Shown here piece by piece: positions 20,936 to 32,723 of a DNA stretch of 64,000 bases. This stretch comes from Stomoxys calcitrans. Taxonomy: Eukaryota; Arthropoda; Insecta; Diptera; Muscidae. Made by a program: the position numbers and the translations under genes. The number at the start of each line of letters is the position of its first letter. Within the stretch, counting starts at the first letter, position 1. The stretch covers positions 193,133,373 to 193,197,372 of the forward strand of contig NC_081553.1 of NCBI RefSeq assembly GCF_963082655.1. Reading direction: 5' to 3'. Under the pieces are notes generated by a model. That model made no database searches. It was not told the origin of the DNA and was given only the letters and a program-made list of their open reading frames with translations.

Positions 20936-23690
20936 TATTAATGGAGTCACGAATTAAGGCCCATTTTCCTCTAGGACGCATAGTTTAGGAGATTTAGACA
21001 TTTTAAGTTTTGCAAGTGAAGTTTCGATTTTTAATGGATTTTCAAAGAAATTTCGAATTTTTAGATGGAGTCACGAATTAAGTCCCATTTCCCTCTAGGA
21101 CGCATACTTAAGGATATACAGCCAATTTAAGTTTTACAAGTGAAATTTCGATTTTAATGGATTTTGGATGAAATTTCAAAATTTTTTATGGAGTCACGAA
21201 TTAAGGCCCATTTCCCTCTCAGCCCATTTCCCTCTAGGACGCATAGTTTAAGAGATACAGCCAATTTCACAATTAAAATTTCGATTTTTAGTGGATTTTC
21301 GGTGAAATGTTGACTTTTTTGATGGAGTCACGAATTAAGGCCCATTTCCCTCTCGGACGCATAGTTTAGGAGATACAGCCAATTTAAGTTTTGCAATTGA
21401 AATTTCGATTTTTTTTTTTGGATTTCGATGAAATTTCAAATTTTTTGATGAAGTCACGGATTAAGGACCATTTCCCTCTAGGACGCATAGTTTAGGAGAT
21501 AAAGCCATTTTAAGTTTTGCAAGTGAAATTTCGAGTTTGAATGGATTTTCCATGATATTTCGAATTTTTTGAAGGAGTCACGAATTAAGGCCCATTTCCC
21601 TCTAGGATGCATAGTTTAGGAGATACAGCCATTTTAAGTTTTGCAAGTGAAATTTCTATTTTTAATGGATTTTCGATAAAATTTCGACATTTTTGATGGA
21701 GTCACGAATTAAGGCCCATTTCCCTCCAGGACGCATAGTTTAGGAGATACAGCCGTTTTAAGTTTTACAAGTGAAATTTCGATTTTTAATGGATTTTCGT
21801 TGAAATTTTTAATTTTTTTATAGAGTCTCGAATTAAAGCCCATTTCCCTCTAGGACGCAATGTTTAGGAGATACACCCATTTTAAGTTTCGCCAGTGAAA
21901 TTTCGATTTTTAATGGATTTTCGATGAAATTTCGTTTTTTTGATGGAGTCACGAATTAAGGCCCATTTCCCTCTAAGACGCATAGTTTAGGAGATACAGC
22001 CATTTTAAGTTTTGCAAGTGAAATTTCGCTTTTTCTTGGATTTTCGATGATATTTCAAATTTTTCGATGGAGTCACGAATTAAGGCCCATTTCCCTCTAG
22101 GACGCATAGTTTAGAAGATACAGCCGTTTTAAGTTTTACAAGTGAAATTTCGGTTTTTCTTGGATTTTCGATGATATTTCAAATTTTTCGATGGAGTCTC
22201 AAGTTAAAGCTCATTTTCCTCTAAGGCGCATAGTTTAGGAGATACCGCCATTTTAAGTTTTGCAAGTGAAATTTCTATTTTTAATGGATTTTCGATAAAA
22301 TTTCGACATTTTTGATGGAGTCACGAATTAAGGCCCATTTCCCTCCAGGACGCATAGTTTAGGAGATACAGCCGTTTTAAGTTTTACAAGTGAAATTTCG
22401 GTTTTTAATGGATTTTCAAAGAAATTTCGAATTTTTTGATGGAGTCTCAAGTTAAAGCTCATTTTCCTCTAAGGCGCATAGTTTAGGAGATACCGCCATT
22501 TTAAGTTTTGCAAGTGAAATTTGGATTTTCAAGGGATTTTCGATGAAATTTTGAATTTTTTAAAGGAGTCACGAATTAAGGCCCATTTCCCTCTAGGACG
22601 CATAGTTTAGCAGATACAGCCATTTTTAGCTCTGCAAGTGAAATTTCGAGTTTGAATGGATTTTCAAAGAAATTTCGAATTTTTTGATGGAGTCACGAAT
22701 TAAGGCCCATTTCCCTCTAGGACGCATAGTTTAGGAGATACAGCCATTTTGAGTTCTGCAAGTGAAATTTCGAGTTTTAATGGATTTTCAAAGAAATTTC
22801 GAATTTTTTGATGGAGTCGCAAGTTAAGGCTCATTTTCCTCTAGGGCGCATAGTTTAGGAGATACAGCCATTTTAAGTTTTGCAAGAGAATTTTGGATTT
22901 TCAAGGGATTTTCGATGATATTTTGAATTTTTTTGAAGGAGTCAAGAATTAAGGCCCATTTCCCTCTGGGCCGCATAGTTTAGGAGATACAGCCATTTTA
23001 AGTCTTGCAAGTTAAATTTCGATTTTCAAAGGATTTTCGATGAAATTTTTTTAAAGGAGTCACGAATTAAGGCCCATTTCCCTCTAAGACGCATAGTTTA
23101 GGAGATACAGCCATTTTAAGTTTTGCAAGTGAAATTTCGCTTTTTCTTGGATTTTCGATGATATTTCAAATTTTTCGATGGAGTCACGAATTAAGGCCCA
23201 TTTCCCTCTAGGACGCATAGTTTAGGAGATACAGCCATTTTGAGTTCTGCAAGTGAAATTTCGAGTTTTAATGGATTTTCAAAGAAATTTCGAATTTTTT
23301 GATGGAGTCACGAATTAAGGCCCATTTCCCTCTAGGACGCATAGTTTAGGAGATACAGCCATTTTAAACATTGCAAGTAAAACTTCGATTTTTAAAGGAT
23401 TTCTTAAGTTTTGCAAGTGAAATTTCGATTTTGAATGGATTTTCGATGGAATTTCAAAATTTTTAATAGAGTCCCATTTCCCTAGGACGCATAGTTTAGG
23501 AGATACAGCCATTTTAAAGTTTTGCAAGTGAAATTTTTAGTTTAAATGAATTTTCGATGAAATTTCGAAATTTTTGATGGGGTCACGAATTAAGGCCCCT
23601 TTCCCTCTAGGACGCATAGTTTAGGAGATACAGCCATTTTAAGTTTTGCAAGTGAAATTTTGATTTTTAATGGATTTTCGATGATAAAAA
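20936..23690 (+). repeat. Satellite-like array of a 124-bp unit (about 22 copies)
   Basis: The landmark GGAGTCACGAATTAAGGCCC recurs at 20943, 21067 (with one change), 21190, 21324, 21574 and 21698 and onward with spacing of 123-134 bp. Each unit also has ACGCATAGTTTAGGAGATAC and TTTTGCAAGTGAAATTTCGA. Units are 80-98% alike by eye. Two-unit blocks with shared private variants recur 619 bp apart (21651 and 22270), about five units, and another variant block (TTTTTCTTGGATTTTCGATG) recurs 1110 bp apart, so exchange spreads in blocks. No coding potential. Confidence 0.95.
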
Positions 23691-24425
23691 AAAGGTTTTA
23701 ATGTAACTTAGCAACTCAACTTCCACATTTTCAAAATTCTTAAATTATCCTTATGCACATTGGCCGCTTTGGGCTACGCATTCTCTTTTGAACCTCAAAC
23801 ACACACTCAACAATGATTAGCCCTAAGCAAATACTTCAAGATATTGAGAATTGAACAAAGAGGAGTTCCTTTCAAGTCTCTGGTGAAAAATGGGGTGTTT
23901 TCAAAGATATTTATCTTTACGGTGCAACAAGAGGGACAATTTCATTTAAGACAATGGATCGATAGACCTTAGTGACCTGGAGTAAGCGAAGCAATGGTTT
24001 ATGATATGCCGTTCAAATGATTTACGATGAAGAAATCATTTTGTTCTTGCCTAAGTGTCCTCCTGGCATTGACTTTGGTAAACTAATCAAACCCAAACAA
24101 AATTTGATTGATTTCTTGATGATGGTTTGGAGTATTGGATAACTGATAGTGGTTTTTAGAAATCGGGGATACAATATTTGGGAAGACACTGATGTCTGAT
24201 GGCATGTAATTAAGGATCTGTAAATAAAAGGCTGTTGAACTACTCATAAATATTCAGGAAGATTAACGTTTTGTCAATACGAATGTTAAAACATTTAAGA
24301 TGGTGGCGATAAGTACAAACAGAGGATAGATCCACAAGAAAAATGAAGATAAAGTAAAGAAACTAAACATCAAGAATTGACAATGACAAAATATCCAGCA
24401 AAGCGGTCCAAATTTTCAATAAAGT
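23691..24425. other. No gene seen; low-copy spacer
   Basis: No recognisable coding, RNA gene or shared repeat. Confidence 0.45.
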
Positions 24426-25478
24426 CCTACATAAAGTCCATATATTGTCGTGATTGGTCTTTGTGCATGGGCTGGGTTTTTGGTGGTCCCCGGGGCACCC
24501 GCCGCCAACAATTGAAACCATGTTTAGTTTTAGGTAAATGTAAAAGTGTGAAAAAATTTCCAACGAATCGCATTACAAATCTCCGAGATGTTGTTTTTTG
24601 AATATTAGGGTAATGCGAAGTGCTTTTTAGGGTAATCGCGCCCGTGCGGGTGGGCGCCCTGAAAATAGATATCAAATTCGTTTTTTACTCCTAAACACCG
24701 TTGATGTGAGATCCATATTGCCATAGTCGGAAATTGAGTTCAGTTAAGGGGGTGCTTTAGGGCGTATCCCTAAACATTTGGCTCCAAAATTGGATATCAG
24801 ATTCGCTTTCTACTCTTAACTACCTTTCGTTTGAGTCCCATATTGGCAATATGGGGGAATGACCCTATTTGACGTACTTTTAGGAGAAAAAGAGCCACCT
24901 AGACCCGAACGCAAATTTTAGTGTCATATTCATAATCTACTCCCAAATAGCTTTCACTTAAGTCCCATATAGCCATGATCGGCTAATGTGCCCATTTGGG
25001 GCATTTCGGGGGATTGATGGGGTCACATCAATCCCCCGAATATACTTCAATCTGATTTTGTATTTCATATTCGTAACATACTCCCGAATACCTTTCATTT
25101 GAGTCCCATATTGATATGAACGTTCAATTTGTCTGTTGGAGGAGTTTTGGGTTAAGGGCGACATCCTGGATATTTGGACCCAATTTCCAATACCATATTC
25201 GCTTTCCAATCTTCCGTTCCGACCCATACCCAAATTGTCATATCGGCCCACTTTTGATTTTGGGTGGTGTTTTTGGCCAAACGGGGGAGAGTCTGCCCCC
25301 TTACGATAGCAACAAATTATAAAGCCGGTTCCTTCTTCCTACCCATATCCGCAATCTACTCCCGAATACATTTCAGTTGAGCCCCATATTGTCATGATCG
25401 TCCAATAAACCTATTTTAGGGGGTTTTGGGGTGGAGGCGGTCCCCCCATTTTCTTGGACCCAATTTTAATAAAAAATT
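24426..25478 (+). repeat. Family B tandem repeats, plus orientation
   Basis: Diverged units of about 150-170 bp, each with a CTACTC-CAAATACCTTTCATTT-GAGTCCCATATTG block followed by a G-rich stretch (GGGTGTTTTGGGG-like) and GATATCAGATTCG. The strand-biased G runs (GGGGGGTG-type tracts) are a feature of the family. The hallmark is clear at 24827, 25093 and 25373. Confidence 0.8.
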
Positions 25479-25796
25479 CGTACTCTAATCCTGTATACCT
25501 TTCATTTGAGTCCCATATTGTCCCAATCGGTACACTTTTATTTTTATACCCACCACAGTAGGCCTCCCAACATAGGTCCAACATATGGTTCAGATCTCCC
25601 GATAAAGGGTGTGAAGCCCATAAAAGCTTTATTTATTCGTACTCTAATCCTGTATACCTTTCATTTGAGTTACATATTGTCCCAATCGGTACACTTTTAT
25701 TTTTATACCCACCACCGTAGGCCTCCCAACATAGGTCCAACATATGGTTCAGATCTCCCGATAAATGGTCTGAAGCCCATAAAAGCTTTATTTATT
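25479..25796 (+). repeat. 159-bp tandem duplication joining family B to a DINE-like 5' end
   Basis: CGTACTCTAATCCTGTATAC starts at 25479 and again at 25638, and the two 159-bp blocks are nearly identical. Each contains a family B boundary (TTTGAGTCCCATATTGTCCC-like) followed by a DINE-like 5' start (TTTTATACCCACCAC...GTAGGC). A chimeric junction was therefore duplicated as a unit. Confidence 0.85.
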
Positions 25797-26480
25797 ACCC
25801 GATTTCGATGAAATTTGCAACAATGGGTTATTTTAAAGCTCCTGACGTCTGACCCGAATATGGTTCAGATCGGACTATATTTAGATATAGCTGCCATATA
25901 GACCGATCTCCCGATAAAGGGTCTGAAGCCCATAAAAGCTTTATTACCCGATTTCGATGAAATTTGCAACAATGGGATATTTTAAATCTCCCGACATCTG
26001 ACCTTAATATGGTTTGGATCGGACTGTATTTAGATATAGCTGCCATATAGACCGATCTCCCGATAAAGGGTCTGAAGCCCATAAAAGCTGTATTTGTTAG
26101 TCGGTATCGCTGAAATTTGCAACAATGGGTTATTTTAAGCTTCCCGACATCTGACCTAAATATGGATTAGATCGGTCCATATCTAGATATAGCTGCCATA
26201 TAGACCGATCTTCCAATAAAGGGCCTGAAGCCCATAAAAGGCTTTATATATTACCCGATTTCGCTGAAATTTAAAACAGTGGGTTATTTTAAGCCTCCCG
26301 ACGTCTGATCTAAGTATGGATTAGATCGGTCCATATTTAGATATAGCTGCCATATGGACCGATCTCCCAATAAAGGGTCTGAAGCCCATAAAAGCTTTAT
26401 TTATTACCCGATTTCGATGAAATTTGAAACAGTGAGTAGTTTTAGGCCACTCGCCATCCTATCCTACGGTGGTGGGTATA
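25797..26480 (-). mobile_element. DINE-1/Helentron-like array, divergent subfamily 3
   Basis: Four to five units of about 150 bp with ATTTCGATGAAATTTGCAAC, TTTAGATATAGCTGCCATAT and GACCGATCTCCCGATAAAGG. The right end, CCTACGGTGGTGGGTATAAA, is the reverse complement of the TTTATACCCACCACC 5' start, so the copy is minus-oriented with no 5' block between palindrome and array. CTGAAGCCCATAAAAGCTTT is specific to this subfamily. Confidence 0.78.
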
Positions 26481-29400
26481 AAAATTTGCCAGATGAGTCT
26501 GGGGGTCGCCCCCTTCTGAAAAACCCCTACATGGACATGTAGGCCGATCGGAACAATATGTGAATCAAATGGAAATCATTTAACAGTAGAAATCAAAATT
26601 GATATCAAATTGAATTACCAAGTATATGGAGGACAAAGCCACACCCAAATGGATGACCAGGACAATATGGTATTCTCACATTATTATTTGAGGACAAGAG
26701 TTTGGGGGGACCACCCTTCCCCCAAAAACATTCCGGGGGACATGTAGACCTATGTAGAAAATATGCGACGCTAATGGAAGTTATTTGACAGTAGAGCACG
26801 AATCTGATACCAATTTTAGGCACCAAGTATCTGGGCGGCCACCCCACCAAGTAACATGGGGAACGCCCCACCCAAAACCCCACAAAAATGGGAATATTTA
26901 GCTATTGGGACAATATGGGCAGAAAATGAGAGGTAATTTAAAGTAGATTACGAAACTAATATAAACATTTAACCCCAGGAGTCCGGGGGCCGTCCACTTC
27001 GAAAACCACCCCTCACCCAAATGGACATGTATGACCGATTGGGATAAGATGGGACTCATATGGAAGGTATTTGGTAGGGGAATATGAATCTGATATCAAT
27101 TTAAGACACAAAGTATCTGGACGTCCACCCCACACCCAAATGGTTTATCAGGACAATGTGGTATTCTGGCATTGTTATTTGACACAAAGATTCTGGGGGA
27201 CCACTCTGCCCCTTAACAACACTCAGACGGACATGTAGACCTTTGGGCACTATAGGGGATACACATGGAAGGTACTTGACAGTAGAGTGCGAATATGATA
27301 TCAATGTCAGGCACTAACCATTTGGGCGGCTACCCACCAAGCAACATGGGGGAACGCCCCACCTCAAAACCCACAAAAACGGGCATATTTAACGATTGGG
27401 ACAATATGGGAAACAAATGAGAGGTAATTTAAAATAGAATAAGAAGCCGATATAAAAAATTTGCCCCAGGAGTCTGGAGGCCGTCCACTTCCAAAAAAAA
27501 AGATCTCACCCAAATGGACATATAGGCCGCTCGGGATAAGACGGGAATCAAATTGAAGGCATTTCACAGTGGAATATGAGTCTGATATCAATATTAGGCG
27601 CAAAGTATCTGGGCCCCACACCCAAAATGGTCGTTCAGGACAGTATGATACTCTGACATTAGTATTTGAGGCCAAGAGTCTGGGGGACTACCCCTTCCCA
27701 AAAAAAACACCGACGGACATGTAGACCTATGGGAACAATAGGGACGAAAATGGATGGTATTTGACAGTAGAGTACGAATATGATACAAATTTTAAACACC
27801 AAGTATCTGGGCGTCTGCCCCACCAAGCAACATGGGTTAACGCCCCACCCAAAACGGGCATGTTTACCGATTGGGACAGTGTGGGAATCAAATCAAAGGT
27901 ATTGTAAAGCAGACTACGAAACTGATCTAAAAATATAGCCCGAAGAGTCTGAGCGCCGCCCCATTCCGAAAAACCACTCACCCAAATAGACATGTAGGCC
28001 GATCAGCATAAGATGGGAATCAAATCGAAGGCATACGAAATTGATATCAATACGAAATTGATATCAATTCGAATACGAAATTGATATCAATTTTAATCAC
28101 CCAGTACTGGGCGGTCACCCCACACCCAAATGGTCGATCAGAACAATATGGTACTCTGACATTATCATTTGGGGCTTAGAGTTTGGGGGAACCACCCTCC
28201 CCTCCAAAAACACTCGGGCGGACATTTGGACCTATGGGGAAAATATGCGATGCAAATGGAAGTTATTTGATAGTAGAGTACGAGTATGATATCAATTTCA
28301 GGCACTAAGCATCTGGGCGGCTACCCACCAAGCAACTTGGGGGAACGCCCCACCCTAAACCCCACCAAAACGAGCATCTTAAGCTATTGGGACAGTATGG
28401 GAATCAAATCAGAAGTATTTTAAAGCAGAGTACGAAACTAATATAAAAATTTAGCCAAAGGAGTTTGAGACCCGCCCCATTCTGAAAAACGCCTACATGG
28501 ACAAGTAGGCCGATCAGATCAATATGGGAGTTATATCGAAGGCATTTGACAGTAGAAAACAAATTTGATGTCAAATTTAATCACCAAGTATATAGACGAC
28601 CAAGCCACATCCAAATGGTTGATTAAGTCAATATGGTACCCTGACATTATTATTTAGTTTGGGGGGGATCACCGTTCCCCCCAAAACACTCAGGCGGACA
28701 TATGGACCTATGGGGAAAATATGCGACGCAAATGGAAGTTATTTGACGGTAGAGTACGAATCTGATATCAATTTTAGGCACCAAGTATCTGAGCGGCTAC
28801 CCCACCAAGTAACATGGGAGAACGCCCCACCCCAAAACCCACAATAACGGGCATATTTAGCTATAAAGACAATATGGGCAGCAAATGAGAGGTAATTTAA
28901 AGTAGAGTACGAAACTAATATAAAAATTTTGAACCAGGAATCTGGAGGCCGTCCACTCTCAAAAAAACTCTGGCCCAAAATGGACATTTATGACCGATTG
29001 GGATAAGATGGGACACAAATGGAAGATATCTGTCAGTAGAATACGATTTCGATATCAATTTTAATCACCAATTATCTGAGTGGCCACCCCACACCCAAAT
29101 GGTCGATCAGGACAATATGCTTCTCTGACATTATTATCTGAGTTTAACGGTCAGGGGAACTACCCTTCCCCTAAAGAACACTCAGACGAACATGTGGACC
29201 TATGGGGACAATATGAAACGCAAATATAAGGTATTTGACAATAGAGTACGAATATGATATCAATTTTAGACAGCAAGTATTTGGGCACCTACCCCACCCC
29301 CAAAACAATTCCCCTCCAAATGGTCATGAAGTTCGTTAGGGACAAAATGGGAATCTTTGATTATTTGAGGTCACGAGTCTGGGGGACCAAGTCATTTCAC

Positions 29401-29490
29401 AAACATCTTCAACAGGACATATAGACCGATCGGAGCAATATGGGACTCAAATTAAAGCTATTTGCTAGTCAAGTACGAAGATGACAATTT
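26481..29490 (-). repeat. Family B array with trimeric higher-order structure (about 3 kb)
   Basis: Reverse-oriented family B units of about 160 bp. One unit type, marked by CAAGTAACATGGGGAACGCC or close variants, recurs near 26850, 27340, 27825, 28335 and 28810, about 470-510 bp apart, that is every third unit. Between them lie two other unit types, one with AAATGGACATGTAGGCCGAT-like text and one with ATGGTCGATCAGGACAATAT. The array therefore evolved by duplication of trimers. A short GAAATTGATATCAAT stutter lies at 28050-28093. Confidence 0.85.
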
Positions 29491-30599
29491 TCAGTTGGAG
29501 CAAAAGAGTTTGAGGGCTGTAACATAATTTTTGTGAATTTTTTTCTTTTCTGGCCTTATTATGAGACCACAAAGTTCAAATTAAAAAAAAAAAAAAAACA
29601 GACACGTGATTGTAATAAAAGCCAATGATGGCAAGAAACAGGGCATTACTCCAGGATGGAGTGTGTGTGTGTGTGTGTATGTTGCGAATTAGAGTACATG
29701 AAGAATATGGACACAACATTTCCTTGTTGACTAATTAGCTTATTTGTAAAACTCATTTCCTGCTTTGGCCAAGAGCTGCATGAAAATGCTGCGGCAATGC
29801 CACAGGGCAGCCATGAAAGGCCCAAGGAAGGTTTCAAAATGAAAACTGAAACTGTGATGAAATGAATGGACAAATGGAAGGAACACGACGGACAGACAGC
29901 TACACAGACTTGAGTGCGAAATGAGAAATGTCCAGTAACTGCAATGAAATAAAACTTAAATACTTCTTAAATAGCCAAGTGATTGTTGTTGTTGTTGTTG
30001 CAGCCGCAATAGCAGGCTGGGAGTTTTCATGTGTGGCAAATAAATGATTATGGAATTGGATTTCATAACCAGAAGCCAACCATGCAGCCAGCCTTTAACA
30101 CTGGAGACACAAACACACACACACACACAAGTCTCAGCGGCAATCATACATGGACATGGACATTACAAGTCCACCTAACCTACCGCCCAGCCATCATTTT
30201 AACCAAGCACATATCCATCAGTCCTCCTCCTCATAGTCTCCTCTCCTTTGCTTTCCATCAATGACTTTGAAAATCCAAAAAAAAAACGGATGACAATAAG
30301 GAAAGGAAAACATTGAGAGAAACACTTGAAAACACACTCATACTCATGTTGCAATAAAATGTGGCTTTGCTGATTTCGCCTTTCCTTGGCATGGCCAGGC
30401 ATGCAACATGATTATGACAGCAACTGGCCGGCCAGCCGGCCAGCCAACCAAGAAGGTGGCCTTTCTGTTGGATGAAAAAAAACCAAACTCAGTAGTCATC
30501 AACGAACGGTTCAGTAAAATATGTGCCATGCAAGACAGAGTGCAGGGTAACTAAATAAAAAAAAAAATAAATAACAGCAGAAATCCTTTCCAGGAAAAA
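29491..30599. other. No gene seen; low-copy spacer with microsatellites
   Basis: Contains A-rich tract 29583-29599, (GT)n at 29661-29678, (GTT)n at 29984-30000, (CA)n at 30112-30128 and a CCGGCCAG-type palindrome near 30427-30443. No recognisable exon or RNA gene. The 75-residue minus frame at 29646 is not recognised. Confidence 0.45.
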
Positions 30600-30853
30600 G
30601 TTGCAAAACGAACGGAAAAATCCAAGAAGGAGCAATGGCTCCAAATAACCCAGCAAACATAAAAGGCAAAGAAAAGCATGAGGAGAAAACTTTTGAAAGA
30701 GGGTTCATACAAAGATTTGAATGCAATTACACAAAGGGAAAAGAGATGACGGTTACCCAAAAAAAGTAAGAAAAGGTGGGTTCACATGGTACAATTGCAG
30801 TAAATTTGTTGAAAAGTCTGGAAAAAAGGATAATGCCTTGATTTATAAGATTG

Positions 30854-30925
30854 ACTTAGGTTAGGTTAGAGTGGCAGTACTTTAAAACTCTCTTGAACAA
30901 TTTTAAGTCAATTGTCCAATTGGAA
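30854..30925 (-). mobile_element. SINE-B tail fragment 1
   Basis: GTGGCAGTACTTTAAAACTC, then TTGAACAATTTTAAGTCAAT, matches the tail of the SINE-B copies at 31505-31876 in the same orientation. The tRNA-like head is absent. Confidence 0.65.
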
Positions 30926-31010
30926 AAGTCCAAAAAGGAGCAATGACTTCAAATAACCCAGCAAACATAAAAAGCAAAGGAAAGCATAAGGAGAAAATGA
31001 TAGAAAGAGG

Positions 31011-31121
31011 GTTCATACAAAGATTTGGATGCAATGGAAACAAAGGGAAAGGAAATGATGATTTAGTTGACCATCATTTCCTTTCCCTTTGTTTTCATTG
31101 CATCCAAATCTTTGTATGAAC
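31011..31121. repeat. Near-perfect hairpin, 50-bp arms, 11-nt loop
   Basis: Arm 1 (31011-31060) and arm 2 (31072-31121) are reverse complements with one mismatch; the loop is ATTTAGTTGAC (31061-31071). The arm-1 sequence is ordinary sequence of the tandem segment and also occurs, without its inverted partner, around 30700-30745 and 31363-31412. The inverted arm exists only here, as expected for a recent template switch. Confidence 0.95.
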
Positions 31122-31208
31122 CGTAGAAAAGGTGGGTTCACATGGTACAATTGCGGTAAATTTGAAAAGTATGAAAAAAAGGATAATTGCCTTGATTTAT
31201 AAGATTGA

Positions 31209-31278
31209 CTTAGGTTAGGTTAGAGTGGCAGTACTTTAAAACTCTCTTGAACAATTTTAAGTCAATTGTCCAATTGGA
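31209..31278 (-). mobile_element. SINE-B tail fragment 2
   Basis: Same tail segment as at 30854-30925, duplicated along with the 355-bp tandem segment. Confidence 0.65.
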
Positions 31279-31504
31279 AAAGTCCAAAAAGGAGCAATGA
31301 CTTCAAATAACCCAGCAAACATAAAAAGCAAAGGCAAGCATAAGGAGAAAATGATAGAAAGAGGGTTTATACAAAGATTTGGATGCAATGGAAACAAAAG
31401 GAAAGGAAATGACGAATACCTTAAAAAAACGTAAGAAAAGGTGGGTTCACATGGTACAATTGCAGTAAATTTTTTGAAAAGTATGGACCAGAAAAGGATA
31501 ACTG

Positions 31505-31680
31505 CCTTGGTCAATAACATTGGCTTAGTGGCAGCCCTTTAAGGCTCTCCTAAAAAATTTTAAGGCAATTGTGACACCACAGTAGCAACAGACTATGGCG
31601 GAAGTCGAACCCACTACCCCCTGTACTGGTAATCCAAGCACGCTACCAACTCTGCAACCGGGGCGGTGCCTATAACATTG
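31505..31680 (-). mobile_element. tRNA-derived SINE-B, copy 1
   Basis: On the minus strand the head reads GTTGCAGAGTTGGTAGCGTG (A-box region, plus 31638-31657) and then GGGTTCGACTTCC (B box, plus about 31600-31612). The body TACTGTGGTGTCACAATTGC follows, and the tail ends in GCCACTAAGCCAATGTTATT. A-box-like and B-box-like spacing of about 40 nt suits an internal RNA polymerase III promoter. It lies head-to-tail with copy 2 at 31681-31876. The parent tRNA is not evident. Confidence 0.8.
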
Positions 31681-31876
31681 ACTTTTTTTTCTGGGTCAAT
31701 AACATCGGCTTAGTGCCAGTCCTTTAAGACTCTCTTAGACAATTTTAAGTCAGTTGTGACACCACAGTAGCCACAGACCAAGGCCTATGGTGGGAGTCGA
31801 ACCCACGACCCCCTGTACTGGTAATACAAGCACGCTACCAATTCTGCAAACGGGGCGGTGCCTATAACATTGGCTT
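31681..31876 (-). mobile_element. tRNA-derived SINE-B, copy 2
   Basis: The same element as copy 1, better preserved: minus-strand GTTTGCAGAATTGGTAGCGT, GTCGTGGGTTCGACTCCCAC (a good B box), ATAGGCCTTGGTCTGTGGCT and a tail ending GATGTTATTGACCCAG followed by A residues (plus-strand TTTTTTTT at 31683-31690). An A-rich 3' end fits retroposition. Confidence 0.82.
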
Positions 31877-31948
31877 ATTTAAGGAGATTTTTTTTGTTTT
31901 TCAGCACTAAAAAAACTGTCCTCCTGAAAGTTTGCTGGGTATCGCCAT

Positions 31949-31968
31949 CCCCCCCCCCCCCCCCCCCC
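31949..31968 (+). repeat. Poly-C run of 20
   Basis: Twenty consecutive C residues, the longest homopolymer of G or C in the window. It could be a sequencing or assembly artefact or a real G-quadruplex-prone tract on the minus strand. Confidence 0.9.
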
Positions 31969-32723
31969 ATCGCACAGCAATATTTTCTAAAATACTTTGG
32001 TCATTTGATGTGATTTGTCCAACATGTTTGTAACAACACAAAAATCCATCGTCTCTAAATGGACTGCCTCATGTTGCAAAACAAGGCTCAGATTGCAAAT
32101 TAAAATAAGGAAAAGCAGAAAACAGCGACAGCGACAACTACAACGACGACAACAACCAGAACGACAATTTGAGCCAAGCCACCATCAGACAGGCAACCAT
32201 CATCTCCATCGCCTCTGCCTATGAATATCCTCTTAGGAGGTACAAATGGAGTACATACCGCAACTCTTGATGAAATAGGCAAGAAAGCTACCATCGAACG
32301 GTGTTTAATACCTCCCTGATTGGAAAAGAGAAAAACATTCATTGCTGCCACTTGCCAACACCATTCATGCCACATCATGCTCTAAAAAAGGAGCCAATAG
32401 CAATATGACTCCTTCTATGGCTTGCCAAGGGGGTTACAGTTTTAGTTGGGCCCCTTGAACCTGTAACGACAGTTTTTGGGCAAACTTAAATCTGCACCAA
32501 AATAGGATTTTTAAACAAAAAAAAAGCAAGCAAAGGCTCTGAACAGATTTTAATGGACTTTGGCATAGGTATAAAACTCTCTAGACTGTAGAGTGTCCCA
32601 AACACACAAAAGGTAAGGTAGTTCGAAAAGAGGGTGCGGTCGAAATGCTAACAAGCATGTCGAACTTTATGTCCATACTAGCATCGCGGTAGTCCACTTC
32701 GCTACCCCCGTTTTTGATACCCC
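31969..32723. other. No gene seen; low-copy spacer with a possible non-LTR 3' remnant
   Basis: Mostly unrecognised. A purine- and CAA-rich stretch at 32105-32170 gives a low-complexity frame. At 32620-32700 the text GAAAAGAGGGTGCGGTCGAA and GTCCATACTAGCATCGCGGT resembles, in reverse, the 3' end of the RNase H-bearing element at 8460-8530; this link is weak. Confidence 0.4.

Larger units (their letters stand above)
30600..31470. repeat. Three tandem copies of a roughly 310-355 bp segment
   Basis: CAAATAACCCAGCAAACATA occurs near 30642, 30950 and 31303. Around it GTGGGTTCACATGGTACAAT and GATTTGGATGCAATGGAAAC repeat in the same order, so the segment has been tandemly duplicated with partial deletions. 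Copies 2 and 3 share an embedded SINE-B tail. Minus-strand frames across these copies (for example 31257-31520) are shadows of the repeat. Confidence 0.85.

Noticed and set aside
20936..23690. CRISPR-like repeat/spacer structure
   Set aside because: The parts between the conserved blocks are themselves repeated, so it is a plain tandem array.
30427..30443. CCGGCCAGCCGGCCAGCC palindrome as a rolling-circle terminus
   Set aside because: No DINE-like flanks, sub-terminal repeats or terminus nearby; a short GC-rich duplication only.
31590..31680. Minus-strand tRNA gene
   Set aside because: Repeated twice in tandem with a common non-tRNA body; fits a tRNA-derived SINE.
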